This document shows positions 22,127-36,235 of a DNA stretch of 64,000 nucleotides, in pieces; position 1 is the stretch's first letter; every line of letters begins with the position of its first letter. The position numbers and the translations under genes are program-made. This DNA is from Schistocephalus solidus (Eukaryota; Platyhelminthes; Cestoda; Diphyllobothriidea; Diphyllobothriidae). The stretch covers positions 36,186 through 100,185 of the forward strand of contig WEDG01002042.1 of the NCBI GenBank assembly GCA_017591395.1, read 5' to 3'. The notes under the pieces are model-generated. The model saw only the letters and a list, made by a program, of their open reading frames with translations. It was not told the DNA's origin and searched no databases.

Positions 22127-22939
22127 GTGAACACATCCCGCTTTAAAGAATGTCATTGACCATATACGTCAGTGTTGTTTGATAAAAAACTGGAAAGGTT
22201 GCATGTTAAAATATCGATTATCTTGTCTAATATTCTGATTCAACTAGCGATTTGCCTATCGCTTTCACAGCACTGATCCAATTTTGTGAGCCCGGAGCGT
22301 CCCTGAGGCTGAGTCCAGTTATTTCGAGCTCATAAAATGGACATCAGGTAGAGATAACTGCCAGGAATACTGATGGCAATTATGGATCCTTTAAAAGGTA
22401 TCCTGCTTGTTATGTACCTGTTAAGTTAGGCTTTAGTCAACCTTGATGCTGCCAAAAGCTTCGAATGACTCAGATGCTGTGTGTGGCTGTTTTTTGCTAC
22501 AGTTTATCTATGCTTTTTCTTTGCACCTGATGGAAAATTCCGACTACGCAGGTTCATCCCAAGGTCATTTTTCCAATTGCCATCGGCGTAGCTCCATTTA
22601 TATGTAGCCTACCAAAGTTTACATCGGCTTCTAACAACTGGGGTCACTAATTTTCATTATCTTCCTATAAATTGATATGATAGTGAGACAAGCAAGCTGG
22701 ATGTTACAAAGGACGGGACTGGCAAGTTCCTGTTGTCAGGAAAGAGATTAAAATTGCCACTTAACGGTGTGGTGAAGTGGAATGGCGCTGTGTCAATGTT
22801 CACAGATCTGGCGTCTGAGGTCTTTATGGATGAAACGCCATGCTAACCAAAGACTGACATGCATTTCTGTCTTTTTTCCTATCACTGGCACCTTAACCAC
22901 ATCCTGACATCACGAATTTCTTCGGACTCGCAATCCTAG

Positions 22940-23084
22940 TCCTTTCTTCGCGCATCAATGGTCGTCAGCTTGGAACTCACGAGTTTATTTTGCAGCTTCT
23001 GATACAATGCATTCTCATCCTACTCATTGGCGGTCTGATAGTCTGTCTCATCTTCATCTGGCGCCATAAGGACAGGCGTGAAAA
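22940..23084 (+). CDS. Neuregulin-like gene, exon 8: stalk, transmembrane helix, start of cytoplasmic segment
   Basis: It encodes a stalk ending GTHEF, a 22-residue hydrophobic helix (ILQLLIQCILILLIGGLIVC and a few more) and a stop-transfer IWRHKDRREK. In vertebrate neuregulins a charged stalk motif likewise precedes the helix and Lys/Arg-rich residues follow it. The start at 22,940 (after ATCCTAG) is chosen because it gives the phase 1 needed after exon 6 or 7; the better-looking acceptor TTTATTTTGCAG (22,995) would need a phase 0 exon that I could not find. The donor GTAGGT at 23,085 leaves phase 2. If unspliced, TAG follows at once, giving a receptor-less short tail. The helix is certain, the 5' boundary is not. 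Confidence 0.82.
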
Positions 23085-24524
<1,440 letters not shown>

Positions 24525-24551
24525 GCAACAACGAAGGCTACAACGGATGAG
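24525..24551 (+). CDS. Neuregulin-like gene, exon 9: 27-nt basic juxtamembrane micro-exon
   Basis: It has acceptor TGTATTTACCTTTAG and donor GTACGAG at 24,552, phase 2 to phase 2. It encodes K-QQRRLQRM, extending exon 8 to HKDRREKQQRRLQRMR. A Lys/Arg/Gln-rich stretch of the same character (a K-x-K-K-Q-R-K run) follows the membrane in vertebrate neuregulins. The exact phase match and the basic composition make this a convincing exon despite its size; as a symmetric exon it may be alternatively used. Confidence 0.75.
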
Positions 24552-25299
24552 GTACGAGACTGACAGAACATTGATTCTTACTCACAAGGTCAGTTATTAG
24601 GCTAGGCCTCACTGAATATTTATCGCAGGTGAAGGCCAGGCCAGCGATTCTGGTGGATTTATGATGCACAAAAATCGGTGTCCGCAGATTTGCAATCTTA
24701 TTTAATATGAACCGAACTTCTAAACCGGGGTTTCGAATTAGTAAGATTACCTAAGTAGGGTTGTAATATTAAATATACTACAAAATACTCTGAAAATATT
24801 TCAGTCAGTACAGGATGAAGGCTTTTGGACGAGTTTCATTCCAGTTATCTGCACAGTCTACACTCTGCACAAAATGATTCCTTTTGTAGTAGGAGTTTTG
24901 CCATTGCTTATCGACGCTCTTATGAATTGAAAGATATTTTATTGAAAACATGCACCAAAATTTTCTTTGTCATAATATTTTGGTAGCGAAATTAGTCTTC
25001 TTCTGAATTTTTGCTTGAAGAAAGCATATCTTCCGGTTTCAAACAACTTTTTTTCATTTTCCGAATAATTTTGACACTGATCTGCTGTCGCACTTGCATT
25101 CCGAGTTCCCAAAATACAAGTTGTATATTTTCTGCTTAAGTATTATTGTATATTTCCCTATGCTATTAAGAATATTTTATCTAATGCTGCGAAATATTTG
25201 CAGTAGGTCCGGATCACGCTGTACCCTCGACAAGTAGCTTTTTTAAATGCAAGATTATGCTGTTCTATGAATGGATATTTCACGGTCTGCAGAAACCGC

Positions 25300-25640
25300 A
25301 AAATATTTTTCTTCAAATATAAATTTAAAGGATTTACTTTTTATCACATGAACACCAGGAAGACTATTTTTGCTGAAGTTTTCTATAAGTAGCTTTGAAT
25401 TTATATGGGCATTGAAAATTATGTGAAAAAAAGCAAGCTACTTGAGAAGCCAATTTTGCCGAGTGAAGTCTATTCAGGTGACCCGAAAGATACTCGTTCA
25501 AAAGCCGGCATACTGCTGTGACTGAAATATCCCTGACAGTTTTGCTGTTTTTTAAAAATAGTTTTTTTCGAATCTAAATTACATTTTAAAATTCGTTATG
25601 ATTTCATGAGATAAGAAATCTACTTTATGCTCCGGTAATT
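25300..25640. repeat. AT-rich dispersed repeat, family C
   Basis: It shares with 38,460-38,790, in order: a GGAAGACTA motif, TTGAATTTATA-GGCAT, TTCAAA-GCCG, TGACTG-AATAT and ATTTC-TGAGATAA. A shorter match (TTTCAAAAGCCG, TGTCTGAAATA, ACATTTTAAA) lies at 42,415-42,545. No coding capacity is evident. Confidence 0.45.
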
Positions 25641-26544
25641 GGAGCGCAGTACAGTGAAGTTGCAAAGCTAACTACCTCCACAACACATTGGGCAATTGGT
25701 GGATATCAGAATTATTAGTCGCGTGCAGAGCGTTTGAATGCTTGCGTACACTATCGGTGTTTGGTTAACTTTCCGAACTTTAACTGCGCAGTCGCTTGCA
25801 CCCGCATAAGCCACTTAGTTATTCTTCCCGAGGATGTCATGCGAGTGGAATTTTACGATCAAATGTGTGATGCCGCAACTATGAAAAGCATCGCAATGGG
25901 CCATCAGTAGTTTAGGTAGTGAAATGCCTTTATTGCGCACGTTTGTATCCGGGCCAAAACTGGGCCCATCAGAGCAGATATTCCACACAGCGATTTGTAA
26001 TCATCCAAAACTGAAGAAGGAAATTTGATTGGAAACCGCGTTCCCCCGTTACTGTCCTGGTCTGAAGTCCATTGGATCTAGATGGTTGACCAAAATTTGT
26101 ACGCAAAATGTGTGATATTACATCCCCAATCACATGGATGGCGCGGATGCCTGTACGAACCCACCGTTTCGCTTATTTTTCTCCTGTTTAGGGCAAAGAA
26201 GGTCAGAGGGATATCAGAATTACTCCCAGCAAAATTCTTGACAAGAGATCAATCCAACGTAATCACAAATTATTGACCTTAAAAAAACTCGTCTGCTATT
26301 TGACTTTGTCATTCGTCGCTGGTTTATTACGATGGAGGGCCCAAATGTGTAAGAAGATAAATTGTGGACAGCAGGAGTGAAAAATCCGTCCATTGTCAGT
26401 AGCTGGAGAAAGAGAAGTGGTTAGCGTAAAGACCATACTCTAAGAACAGGAGACTCCTCTGGCCAGAGGCAAGTACACGTGACGATAATTCGAACACCGG
26501 GTTAGACGATTTCCCATTGCGTGCTCTACAGCAGGCTGAAAGCA

Positions 26545-26640
26545 AGCATGGTGCCCTGCATGTGAATTAGTTTTAAGTGATAGTGGACTTGCACTGCATC
26601 TACCGCACTCTCAATTTTCCCTCACACGCCGGTGCCCAAT
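26545..26640 (+). repeat. Family A interspersed repeat, fragment
   Basis: It contains TGAATTAGTTTTAAGTGATA, then GTGGACTTGCACTGCATC and TACCGCACTCTC, the family A core. The flanks found in longer copies are missing. Confidence 0.65.
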
Positions 26641-26647
26641 TTCAGAA

Positions 26648-26850
26648 ACAACTAACGGTAAAGACAACAGAAACTGAGATGACTGCTTCCGGCTTATTAG
26701 CTGTCATCAGCCAATCGCATCCAATCCAAGGTTAGCACAGGGGCTGGGATGCGGACACGGATTATTTGGTCATTGACCATTAGGCAGTTCAACACTACCA
26801 TTAGGCCACGGGCCCGTTTTTCTGTCTGTTGCAAATGGGCATATTGATGA
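26648..26850 (-). repeat. SINE copy, type II, diverged
   Basis: On the plus strand it reads GGTAAAGACAACAGAAACTG, GCTTATTAGCTGTCATCAGC, a worn tRNA-like head complement ending GGCCACGGGCCCG, then part of the 5' segment. Confidence 0.6.
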
Positions 26851-27847
26851 ACGTGGATCACTGAGAGTCTCAAGGAGCAACGGAACAAACGTGTCCTTTA
26901 ACTTGCTTGGTGATGGAGACATGGTCACCCAAGAGAGAAGATCATTCTGGTGCCGTTTCAGATTCGCACTACAAGCTAGCACATGCAGTGATAGAATGAG
27001 GCAACGGACGCATAGTAGGTGCAGGATGTATCGGGTTCAAATGCTTAGCGGTGGATAGAAAGGGCAGCTCGTTGGGAGCTTGTTAGCGTACAGGCCGGGA
27101 ACCCTGACTCAGGCGATTGTTACCTCTAACCCTTCACGTGAAATTTGGCCTCTTTGAACTTAGGGTTGGGTTTTGGCAAGTGAGCTTGAAGCCGAGAATG
27201 ATATCGTCGACTCTAGGGAAATGTGAGGACAACCGTAGCTTTGCACGACAGTTCAAGTGTACACAGCAGGTTACTTGTAAATTCTCCTTATTGTCCACCT
27301 GGTATTGAGACGTGTGAGGGTGAACCTCCATTGTTGCTATATGTTAATAATCAATTGGATGCTATAGAAGGATCCTTAATAAGTTACTGTGCGCTCCTGA
27401 ACAATTAGAGGCAACGCGACAGCGCACTAAGCCGTGCAGAGCGACCACGTAAGTATGAATGACTCTTTACAGAACCCTGAAACAACCATTTTGCAATGCG
27501 AGTTCATCCGATATCGATATACAAAGGGAAGGAGGAGGAATTTTCCACTCGAATTAATAACTCATGCCCCGACATGCTCCCTGATTGTTTTGTCCTTTAT
27601 GAACTCAACTGGCTTCTGTCTCCTTGAAGTTCTTTTTCTCCACTGCCTTGCCTATTTGAAACTGACTTCCTACTAAGTGTCCTGTTGGGATGTCAATTGC
27701 GTAAGCTATTAATACCAAAGGCTTACCAGCACGTTCCTTTTAGATTGGTAAAGGCAACACTTGTCAGAAAGAAGGCATTGTGACGAGAATTAAATGATAA
27801 AAGAAACCTATTTGGGCGCCTATGCTTTCGTCAGATTACCTGATCAG

Positions 27848-28017
27848 GCTGCAAAAATCCACCGCTGGATATGCGATATCAATTAGCCGGAATATTCCTG
27901 GCAATTTCCAATCAAAATTGACAGGCAGTGGTAAAAATGACATAGTATCTGGCTATGATCGTTGCAGCGAAATGGACGATGTGGAACTGACTGCCTTAGA
28001 CAGAGAACCTTCGAAAA
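27848..28017 (+). CDS. Neuregulin-like gene, exon 10: cytoplasmic segment (boundaries tentative)
   Basis: The frame from 27,822 to 28,022 is open. The AG ending 27,847 gives the phase 2 start needed after exon 9. The product reads LQKSTAGYAISISRN, later SGYDRCSEMDDVELTALDRE: polar, with acidic clusters and two tyrosines, as expected of an intracellular tail. Two donors both leave phase 1 and fit the next exon: GTAAAAAT at 27,931 (shorter version) and GTTAAAT at 28,018 (chosen because the acidic segment looks coding). Reading through instead gives a stop at 28,020 and a short-tailed protein. No domain is recognised. Confidence 0.5.
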
Positions 28018-28533
28018 GTTAAATTTTGGCAGACTCAACTGTAACAGTGTCACTCAATATATCCGAATCCACAGACGTTAATGACTTAGGTAACACAGTA
28101 TTGCAAGATATGACGAAATCGTGTCAAGTTTTCACTCGTGTGCTGGCATTGAGTCACATTTTTCAAGGTCATGGAGCTGGTGCATATTGCACGATAGCGC
28201 GCTTCGATTTGGCACAAGTTAAGCAGCGACTTGCCAAACACGGGGTTGTTTTGACACCAATTTACTTACTGCGATTAAATTAACACCTAGCTATTTCTGC
28301 GTCGCTAAATAAGGATCACACGCCTGACCTTTTGAACTTACAGTTATAAGGTAGTCGGGTATTTATGAACAAGCTTATGGGCACCTTTGACATTTTCGAA
28401 AAATATTCATCTGTGTGCACGTTTGCATCCCTGAAAACACTTATCACTTAAGGCGATAAAAGCATAAGAAAAAAATAGAAATTAATGCAATAACTGCCAG
28501 CGTTTGTCTTAAATGTGGTTTGCTTTCAACTAG

Positions 28534-28865
28534 GCCGTTCAAGTGAACACTTACGAACCACCACCACCACGGAACTTGAGAGGCATTCAACTAGCCTCTA
28601 CCAGCCTGTCCTCGGGGCGAGGCGGTGTCCCCCCAAGAGGCAGCATCCAGAAGCCGAAGAGGCTGGAAGTAACTCTAACTTCCTGCCCTGGAGACGTTCA
28701 CCAACGGACTCCTACCACCTCGATGGTGCAGGCAAACTTGACTATAGCGAACAGGCGACTCCTCCGCAGTTCGGGCACTCCATGGGTGCGCCTTCAGGAG
28801 GATACGCACGAGGTGACAACCCAGATTTTAATGTCTGTCAGGGAAACCAACAACCCACCTTTTAA
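28534..28865 (+). CDS. Neuregulin-like gene, last exon: cytoplasmic tail and stop (frame tentative)
   Basis: It has acceptor TTTGCTTTCAACTAG and a phase 1 start that continues exon 10 for 109 residues to TAA at 28,863-28,865. The tail begins GRSSEHLRTTTTTELERHST, contains DSYHLDGAGKLDYSEQ and ends DNPDFNVCQGNQQPTF. It is rich in Ser, Thr, Pro, Gly and Tyr. A second frame over the same exon (128 residues from 28,534 to a stop at 28,918-28,920, starting AVQVNTYEPPPPRNLRG) is also open and looks tail-like at its beginning, so either could be used or a one-base error may separate them. No polyadenylation signal was seen close by. Confidence 0.5.
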
Positions 28866-28987
28866 TTTTGCCACAAAATTAGCATCTTTTTACGTGCTAG
28901 AGGCGTTTTTGGGACTATGAAGCACTGAGCCTCAACAAAATGCTGCCCTGTTACTGCGGTTAAAGTTGTGGGCCGCTAATACTATAC

Positions 28988-28990
28988 TAG

Positions 28991-29083
<93 letters not shown>

Positions 29084-29106
29084 TACTACTACTACTACTG
29101 CTGCTG

Positions 29107-29153
<47 letters not shown>

Positions 29154-29175
29154 GCTGCTGCTGCTACTACTACTT

Positions 29176-29227
<52 letters not shown>

Positions 29228-29252
29228 GCTACTACTCACTACTACTACTACT

Positions 29253-29283
<31 letters not shown>

Positions 29284-29345
29284 TACTCTACTACTACTAC
29301 TTCTACTACTACTACTACTACTACTGCTGCTGCTGCTACTACTAC
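28988..29345. repeat. (ACT/CTG)n compound trinucleotide microsatellite
   Basis: About 360 bp of CTA repeats with interspersed CTG and TTC units. The 204-codon poly-Leu/Tyr frame and its complement are artefacts of the repeat. It begins about 120 bp after the neuregulin-like stop codon and may lie in its 3' untranslated region. Confidence 0.97.
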
Positions 29346-31440
29346 TCATAATAATAATAGTAATAATCACAAGCTAAGTCCCAACCAGGACAGAAAGATT
29401 AACGCCAAAAGGAGGATATTTTATGATGTACAGAAAAGCTACAGTGCGGTTTGGGTGTGCAGTGTGAGAACGCTTGCCTTCACCCCCTCCGTCCCCCCCC
29501 CTGATGGAGATAACCAGATCAGAGTTCAGGCCGTTCAGAACGGTTTTAAAATATCTTTTAGAGTTTCCTGTTCAGCATGAGTGACTCGGATTGAGGGATA
29601 TGTGCTACCTCATCATGAAGGCCACCGATACGATGAATACATAATCATTATTTCAGAGGGGAGACACCTATCATGTAGTCTGTCAACACCAGACAACTTT
29701 CTGAAAATTAAACTGAAAGGTTATCTGATTGACCATGCTGACAGCACGGGTACTAGCTAAAAGCCCAGACACGAGTTTTGCCAATATTCTGCGCCGAATG
29801 ACGCTAAAATCCGTATTATGCCAATATACTGAAAAAAATACTGAGTCTTCCTGAAAAAATCCCCATGTTATTCAATTTTTTGGGAAAATACGTCAACTTG
29901 ACTTCAGGTTTTCTAAACCTCGACCTTCGGAATTTCATAACATTTGTACTTAGAACTTTTCTTCGAATATCTAGCGTTTGTAAATGTTTAGAGTTTAAAA
30001 TTCCTTTAGGGTTTAGGTTTTTTGAGAGCATTTATGTAATTCCCTTAATGTTTTAACTGGCACGCACCTTGAACCTGTTTGACTACTCATCAATTCCAAC
30101 TCTAAAAAACTCGGTGCCCTCGATGGGGTTTTAACTCACGACAGCAAGTGCAAACTTTTATTCAGCCAATGCTCGAATCCCCTGAGCCACGAGCACTGAC
30201 TGTACCTAAACCTTGCAGTTCCAATCGTGGGTCAGATGAATAATGCAAAGTTGCCAAGACCACCTATTAATATTTTGGTATCTTTATAACGGCTGATGTG
30301 GTTGCACATGCACGGTCTGATATCCACAGGTCGAGTAACGTGAATAGCTTAAAAATGAATACCAAAAATATGTTTTGTATCATATTTTCTATCAATACGA
30401 ACCAAATTTTGTGTGAGAAGCGTAATAGGCTTTCACCGGAAGATATTTATTGCAGAAGAAGAAGATGCGGTCGTTGAAACAGGAATTCCATTGGCCAGAA
30501 GTTTCGGATACTTATTCGTACCTATCATCAGAGACACTCGTATGGAACTTAACAACTAACCTAGGCGTCTGAACATCCGATATACCTTCTTTCTTTGTAA
30601 CTTTAGGGCCCCCATGGACACTCGCACGGGTTCAACCAATAAACACACGCTCGGATAATGTCGGATGGCGTCCAGCCCGGCGCTCCTATGGTTTGTTTAA
30701 TCGAGTGCAGCGCACTCGACCAGGTGAAGGCGCAACCCGGGGCGACAGTCTCAAAAACGGAGAGGACTTCGATACTTTAATTAGCTGATTAGTGTCCTTC
30801 CATGTGGTTTCCATGACTACTACCGTAAACAGCGCTATTGCTGGTTGCCTTTTTAAAACTCGCATTTCTCGCAACGTACAAATATTTCAGTTCTGTACAC
30901 GCAATCAATAGTTGGAACATGAAAACATTCTCGAAACTTTTGCTCCTTTTGCATGAAAATTGCGGTTTGGCCCAATGAATTCCCTCTTATTGTCTGCTTG
31001 TCACAAACTTTAGCAATTGTTTGCCTTCTATCATTAACGATCAGTACATCTGGTTTAGCTATTTTTAAAAATAATATGAAACAGTATTTTCTTGTTCCTC
31101 AGGTGCTATTATTGTTATTATTATTATTATTCGCATCTACCTTTTGAATAATTAGAAGGTGGAAAAAAACATTTTAACCATCTTTGTTTACCTTTATGAT
31201 ATAGATTTTCTATATTGGAGCATGAGTTACCCACATGTTGATTATTTTATACACCCTAGAAGAGACTTTCATTGAGATAGGTGGACTAACCGATGTTTTA
31301 TGTAGCAGTATTGGCTCTCGACCCTTGGCCAACTAAACTGTGGATCGGATGGAACGTGCTAACTGCGTAACTTTTCATGCTTACCACGCAAAGAGTGTAC
31401 AAGTCCCCAAAAATAGATACCTGATGATAGTGCGATATTT
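29346..31440. other. Intergenic, no gene recognised
   Basis: There is a short (ATT)n run at 31,108-31,131. A patch at 30,110-30,200 (CTCGAATCCCCTGAGCCACG) resembles the complement of a tRNA-like SINE head but lacks the body. Nothing else recognised. Confidence 0.4.
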
Positions 31441-31464
31441 TCGAACGACCATGACTGGCCGGTC

Positions 31465-31710
31465 GACCGTCCTCCTCATCCCCGCAGCATGGAGTGTTCA
31501 GGGACGGTGACCTGCGCGTAAACTAACTTAGAGTGATAGCAGACCAACGCACTATCTGCCACACTCTATCCTTCGTCAGCCACGTGCAGCTGATAACATG
31601 ATGGAGCCAAGATGCCCCTAAGTTGGAGCTGCTGCTGTGGATCACAAGGCTAAATTACCCGTGTACGCGTGCCACACACGCCTGATCCGCGCACGATGAA
31701 CCAGGTTTTA
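31465..31710 (+). repeat. Family A interspersed repeat copy
   Basis: GGACGGTGACCTGCGCGTAA, then GAGTGATAGCAGACC, CACACTCTATCCTTCGTC and TGTACGCGTGCCACACACGC follow the family order. It is diverged from the 2.5-kb copy. Confidence 0.6.
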
Positions 31711-32084
31711 ACAGATGGAACAAATGGTCGGCTCGGGAATTACATGGAGGCCACGTTAACAAGGAGTCATGGCAGCCTGGCTCTCCGTCAGGCTTACCCT
31801 GTAGGTAGCCATGCGAGCCAAGATTTTTAGCATATCGTTGTAGTTTAAAAGCGTGTCACACTGTTTATAATGCGTTTCTCGCCCAGGCATCAGTCCACTG
31901 TCCAAGCCATTGGCTATATAATTGAAGGAAAGTGACTGATGCGGCGGGAGCCTGTGTCTAGAAGTGCCATTACCCGTCCCGTAGGTGACAGTTTTATGGG
32001 AGTCGCGGACCCTATGCGTTCAGTGCCCTGGCTTGGTCCCGGAATCGGTCTAGCACAGCTTCCGCGTGGATAGCTGATGCCAGC

Positions 32085-32290
32085 TCGATCGTCGATGTCG
32101 CGAAGTCCATCCTGTGCTCCAGAGCATGGTGGTGCAGGGACGTTAACTTGCGCGTGGATTCGTTTTACGTGATGGTAGACGTGCTGTAGAGCTTCCGCAC
32201 TCTATCTTTCGTCACCCACTGATACGGCTAGGTGAAACATCAAACAATAAGCAACCCCCGAGCAATGGAGGCATCCTCCTCCTCGGATGT
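32085..32290 (+). repeat. Family A interspersed repeat copy
   Basis: It contains GTGCTCCAGAGCATGGTGGT, AACTTGCGCGTGGATTCG, GATGGTAGACGTG and GCACTCTATCTTTCGTCACC. It lies about 620 bp after the previous copy, in the same orientation. Confidence 0.65.
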
Positions 32291-35200
32291 TTTTCCCGTT
32301 GATCCTTCAACTTATTATTGCAAACGCGGATGTATTAGGAACCAAAACAATTTATCCTAACAGTAGACTCAGTGACATGCGTCGCCAACCCAGACGAATT
32401 TGGAAGCTTTCAAATAAAACGTATTTAAAGAAAGGTGAGATTTTACCAAAAAGATTTTCAAGTGAATACAATTGGAATCTTGGCCAGATTTAAGGACGTA
32501 CTGACATAACAAAGGCAGATAATTTTGTGCACTTCATACACTTCAACCTGGACACGGATCTGTAGATCTTGAGAAAAAAACTAACTGTTAGGAGGAGCCT
32601 TCCTAACCGATCCGCTCACGCACATCCCTGGCGGCTCTTCCCACGCTGCACTATCGATCCACCCATATGGCGTGCGCGAGATGGTTGTGCACGCGCTGTC
32701 AACAGGATGAGTCATAGTACCAGTCGGGATGCTACCCGCTGAAGACCACTAGCTGATTGGTCCGATCACCGTCTGACCTTGAACACACTCGTACGTTCTG
32801 TGTTTGTCTTAAAGATCGCTGTTAGCACTTATATTCTTCCGCCCTTGCTTTTCAGTTCTTTCTTGGGGATTCGATCGACGCGTTGACGGGCGACCATCAA
32901 GACTTGTGGCAATATCATAACAATAACGACGAATGCATGTTATTAGGCGGTGATTAACTGTGGTTTGCGAACAATCGTGGCAATTAAGGCTACTGTTGAT
33001 GGAAGTTAGTTTGATTGCCGTCCCCGCAGCATAGAATCGTAACCGAGAGCTTGAGAAGAGCGTTTCGATTTTCTAAAAGTACGTATGGTTTTCGGCCCTA
33101 AATTTGAAATATTTAGCCCGGAACTTTTTACAACGCAGTTACATCTTTTGTTCGATTACCGCCACGGCAGACGTTGAATCTCTAGTCCCTTGGAAGTATT
33201 GTGTAATCTCAATAAAACCTAATGGACACTTGTGATCTTTGGCGACTTCTACTAATAAGCGGGCCTGAAATCGACCTTCATTTCGCATCTGTCAATCAAC
33301 AACTGTAACTTTGGCTGATTAAAAAAATTATACAGTGAAGTATTATGCGGACAGAAAATGAATAACCCTTTAAAGAATTAAAAGGAAAGCAGAAACCGGT
33401 GTGTTGAATAGATATTGTGTTGGTGATCTTTCTCATGAAAATTGCCTTAATTACCAAAATATTGCTAACCAATATAAAGGCATTCACCAACACACCACAC
33501 AAATAACGAAAGATCTTAAATTAAATTAAAGTAAAAACACAAAAGAAGCATAACAAGTACTAGCTCCTTGAGATAAAAAGGATAGACAGAGGTACGCTTT
33601 ATTTTGAAAGTGTAATTTTTAAATTTTCACCAAAATATTTTCGAATCAGCGTGAATAAGATTTGGCACACAAACGACATAACACCGGAAGATCACAAACG
33701 AATGACAGAAGACTGCAACTATCGACATCAGGAAAATAGTCTTTGAATGACGCGCAAAATTGGAATTCCTTCAAAATGATGCCAGTGTCATTTGCTACTG
33801 ACCTCATTGTTGTAGCTCGAATAAGCAAAGAGTTTTAATAATCGGTAGATAATGGGTCAACTAGACAAACCGATTTACTTATAAGAAAGTTTACATGCGA
33901 ATGGAGAGCAGAAAAAAATTGCGGCCAATTTCAAAAGCCCGCGTAAGAACAATTTTGTTAAAACGGCGTTCTCATATAAATGGACTGGCCTGACGAGAAT
34001 TAACGGAAAGTAAGCGTATACTCGCCAGCGGGTCTTCTGAAGGGCGGCAATGTCGAAAAGGCAAAAATTCGTGTTACACAAGTTGACTCAAGCATTTAGA
34101 AATACTTTAGAGCATGAAACCATACAGGTTTGTAATTTCGACTTTTAAAATTCGATAAATCATCTGGTTTTCGAAAGACAACCTGTAGCTTCACAACCTG
34201 GTTATCCAGTTTATGCCGGATAAAATCAATTTCCAAGTGCGAAAAAGTCTTTTTTTGATAAAACTGGTGGGGTTGCGTTAATCTCCTTATTAAAGAAATC
34301 CAGGCTCATATGTGAGAAATTAGTCTAGGACAATTCTTAACATAGGAAATCAACCGAATGTAGGTTAAAGTTGATTTCTACTCAAATTTTTAAAAGTTTT
34401 GACTGATCAAATTATTTAGAAACACCCTGCAGACAAAAGGGACATTTTCTAGAACCATCTCGACGAAAAAGCAAAATACGCAACGTTTTAGATGCTTTAA
34501 ATTGATAATCGCAATGCCTATCATAAAGGTTCATCGGCTAGGTCAGTTTACAGAATACGATGAGAAGTTGTTAGAGTGCTTCTGATTACTGCCCAACCAA
34601 GCTTAAAAATGTCTCACGGGGTGACTCTGTTGAACGAGGTTTCCATCTATCTGTGGCAGCCTATCCTATACCGAAGAACCATCAGTCCTGTTGTGGAAAG
34701 GCGTGGTCTGAAAGAAAATTCAATTCTGCCTTCATGATGGACGGTTCACCTAAGCGACATCCGAAAGTCTCCAGCCTCAAAGTGAAATTTACTTCGTTCT
34801 AAGCATTTTGCGGCGCAAACTCTGCTTTGTAAACCTGGCAGAAAGGTACCCGGACTTAAAGGTCGCTTTTTACTCAGGCTGGAGGGGCACCCACCAATCA
34901 GGGTAAAGGACGTGCACACCCCGTTGGGCCTTTGAGCTAAATCTGAGACCCTCACAGGCATTCGCATAGCAACTAGTACTATATCCCGGATCTCAACCGG
35001 CAGGATAACGATTCCGGAGCGCTGGAATGACTAACACTCAATGAGCGAAAGAAGCAGCCCCGAAGCGCTGGTCCGACAAAACTGGGATTCGGCAGGGAGC
35101 CACTACTTAGGGTAGTTAATGAGTAGCAACCCAGTGTTAACTAAATTACTTCATCTGTTGCTGGAGTATGCGCAAAGAAACCAGAAAAAATTGTAAAGAG

Positions 35201-36125
35201 GGGAACAGAAACTAAAATCATATCGTCTTTCCTTAGTTTTCTGGGAAACCGAAGCTTCTGACGAATAAAATCATGGTGGAAGATGGGCAGCTTCCTACGA
35301 GCCCCGTGAATTGCGGAACCCAGGCCTAGCGTGCGTGATCAGTTTTCGAAAGGGGTCATTGAGCTTTCGTCTATAGATTGTGGTCCGAAATTTGCAGCAA
35401 AAAGGGTTTCTCAAAAAGCAGCAAAACCCTGTATGTGCATTTTTTACGAATTTTTTTTCCCGATTGTAGTAAGAGTAGACAATGAACACCAACCACACGT
35501 ACTTCTTTAGCTCAGGCTGGTGGAATACTGAGAAAGTTGCCGATCTAAGTTCATCATATTTGATGAGCAAAAAGGCTAATTCAAAGACAGGAGTCATAGG
35601 GTCAAGCATATATTCCGAAATCCACGTGGTTTACCGTTGTGGTTCTGGAAAACATTTTCTTAACCGTTGTGCCATCCTGGGGGGGAAGTTGTCACAACAA
35701 AATTCTCCTTCCCTTTCTTGTGTAAGCAAATAAATAATTGACATCACACGCATTCTGCCGAACCAGTACTACTGTAGGCCAGACATCTGCTCCCGCCTCC
35801 AAAAGCGGAGCCTTAGCACACAGTAATAATTCTTCTGGCAGGCCTGAGGACCCGCCCACACATGCACGCAGTAACTGCAGTTGTGAAAAAGTCGACTCAC
35901 GCAAACACTGATTGGTTGGCCCGCCTGCCCGTGCACACGTGCACGCAGACCGCTCATCGTTACTGGGCCATCGTAATGCCCTCCTTCGCCCACCTTCGGT
36001 CGTCTTGACGTAGTCTTGCCATTAACATGCAGTGGCTAAGGGAGGAGACCGTGCGATAGAGGCGGCGCAAGACCGCCCCACTATAAATTATTTCACCGTT
36101 GCTGCGCGCATTCCGAGGGAATGTA
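32291..36125. other. Intergenic, mostly unrecognised; SINE trace near 34.9-35.0 kb
   Basis: Short open frames here show no domain. 34,910-35,010 (TTGGGCCTTTGAGCTAAATC, CATTCGCATAGCAACTAGTA, CCCGGATCTCAACCGGCAGG) mixes SINE-like pieces in a decayed state. 33,000-34,600 is AT-rich. Confidence 0.4.
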
Positions 36126-36159
36126 ATCTCTTGACAACTTGATCACCGTCACTGACGGA

Positions 36160-36235
36160 GTCCACTGTGTGGACAAGGGCAGATTGAGCGCAGTGATGGC
36201 ACCTTGCGTGTAAATCAGTTTATAGTTCTTGCCTT
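36160..36235 (+). repeat. Family A fragment
   Basis: CAGTGATGGCACCTTGCGTG, followed by TAAATCAGTTTATAGTTC, matches the core in the usual orientation, then is lost. Confidence 0.45.

Larger units (their letters stand above)
24552..27847 (+). other. Intron 9, with AT-rich repeat, SINE and family A copies
   Basis: It holds a family C AT-rich repeat (about 25,300-25,640), a family A fragment (26,545-26,640) and a minus SINE (26,648-26,850). No other exon recognised. Confidence 0.55.

Noticed and set aside
22271..22285. 15-nt candidate exon (LIQF) after TCGCTTTCACAG
   Set aside because: Splice sites are passable and phase is 1-1, but it encodes nothing recognisable and is too short to support.
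28966..29580. 204-codon frame of poly-Leu and poly-Tyr
   Set aside because: It is the translation of a trinucleotide microsatellite; the complement gives an equally long poly-Val/Ser frame.
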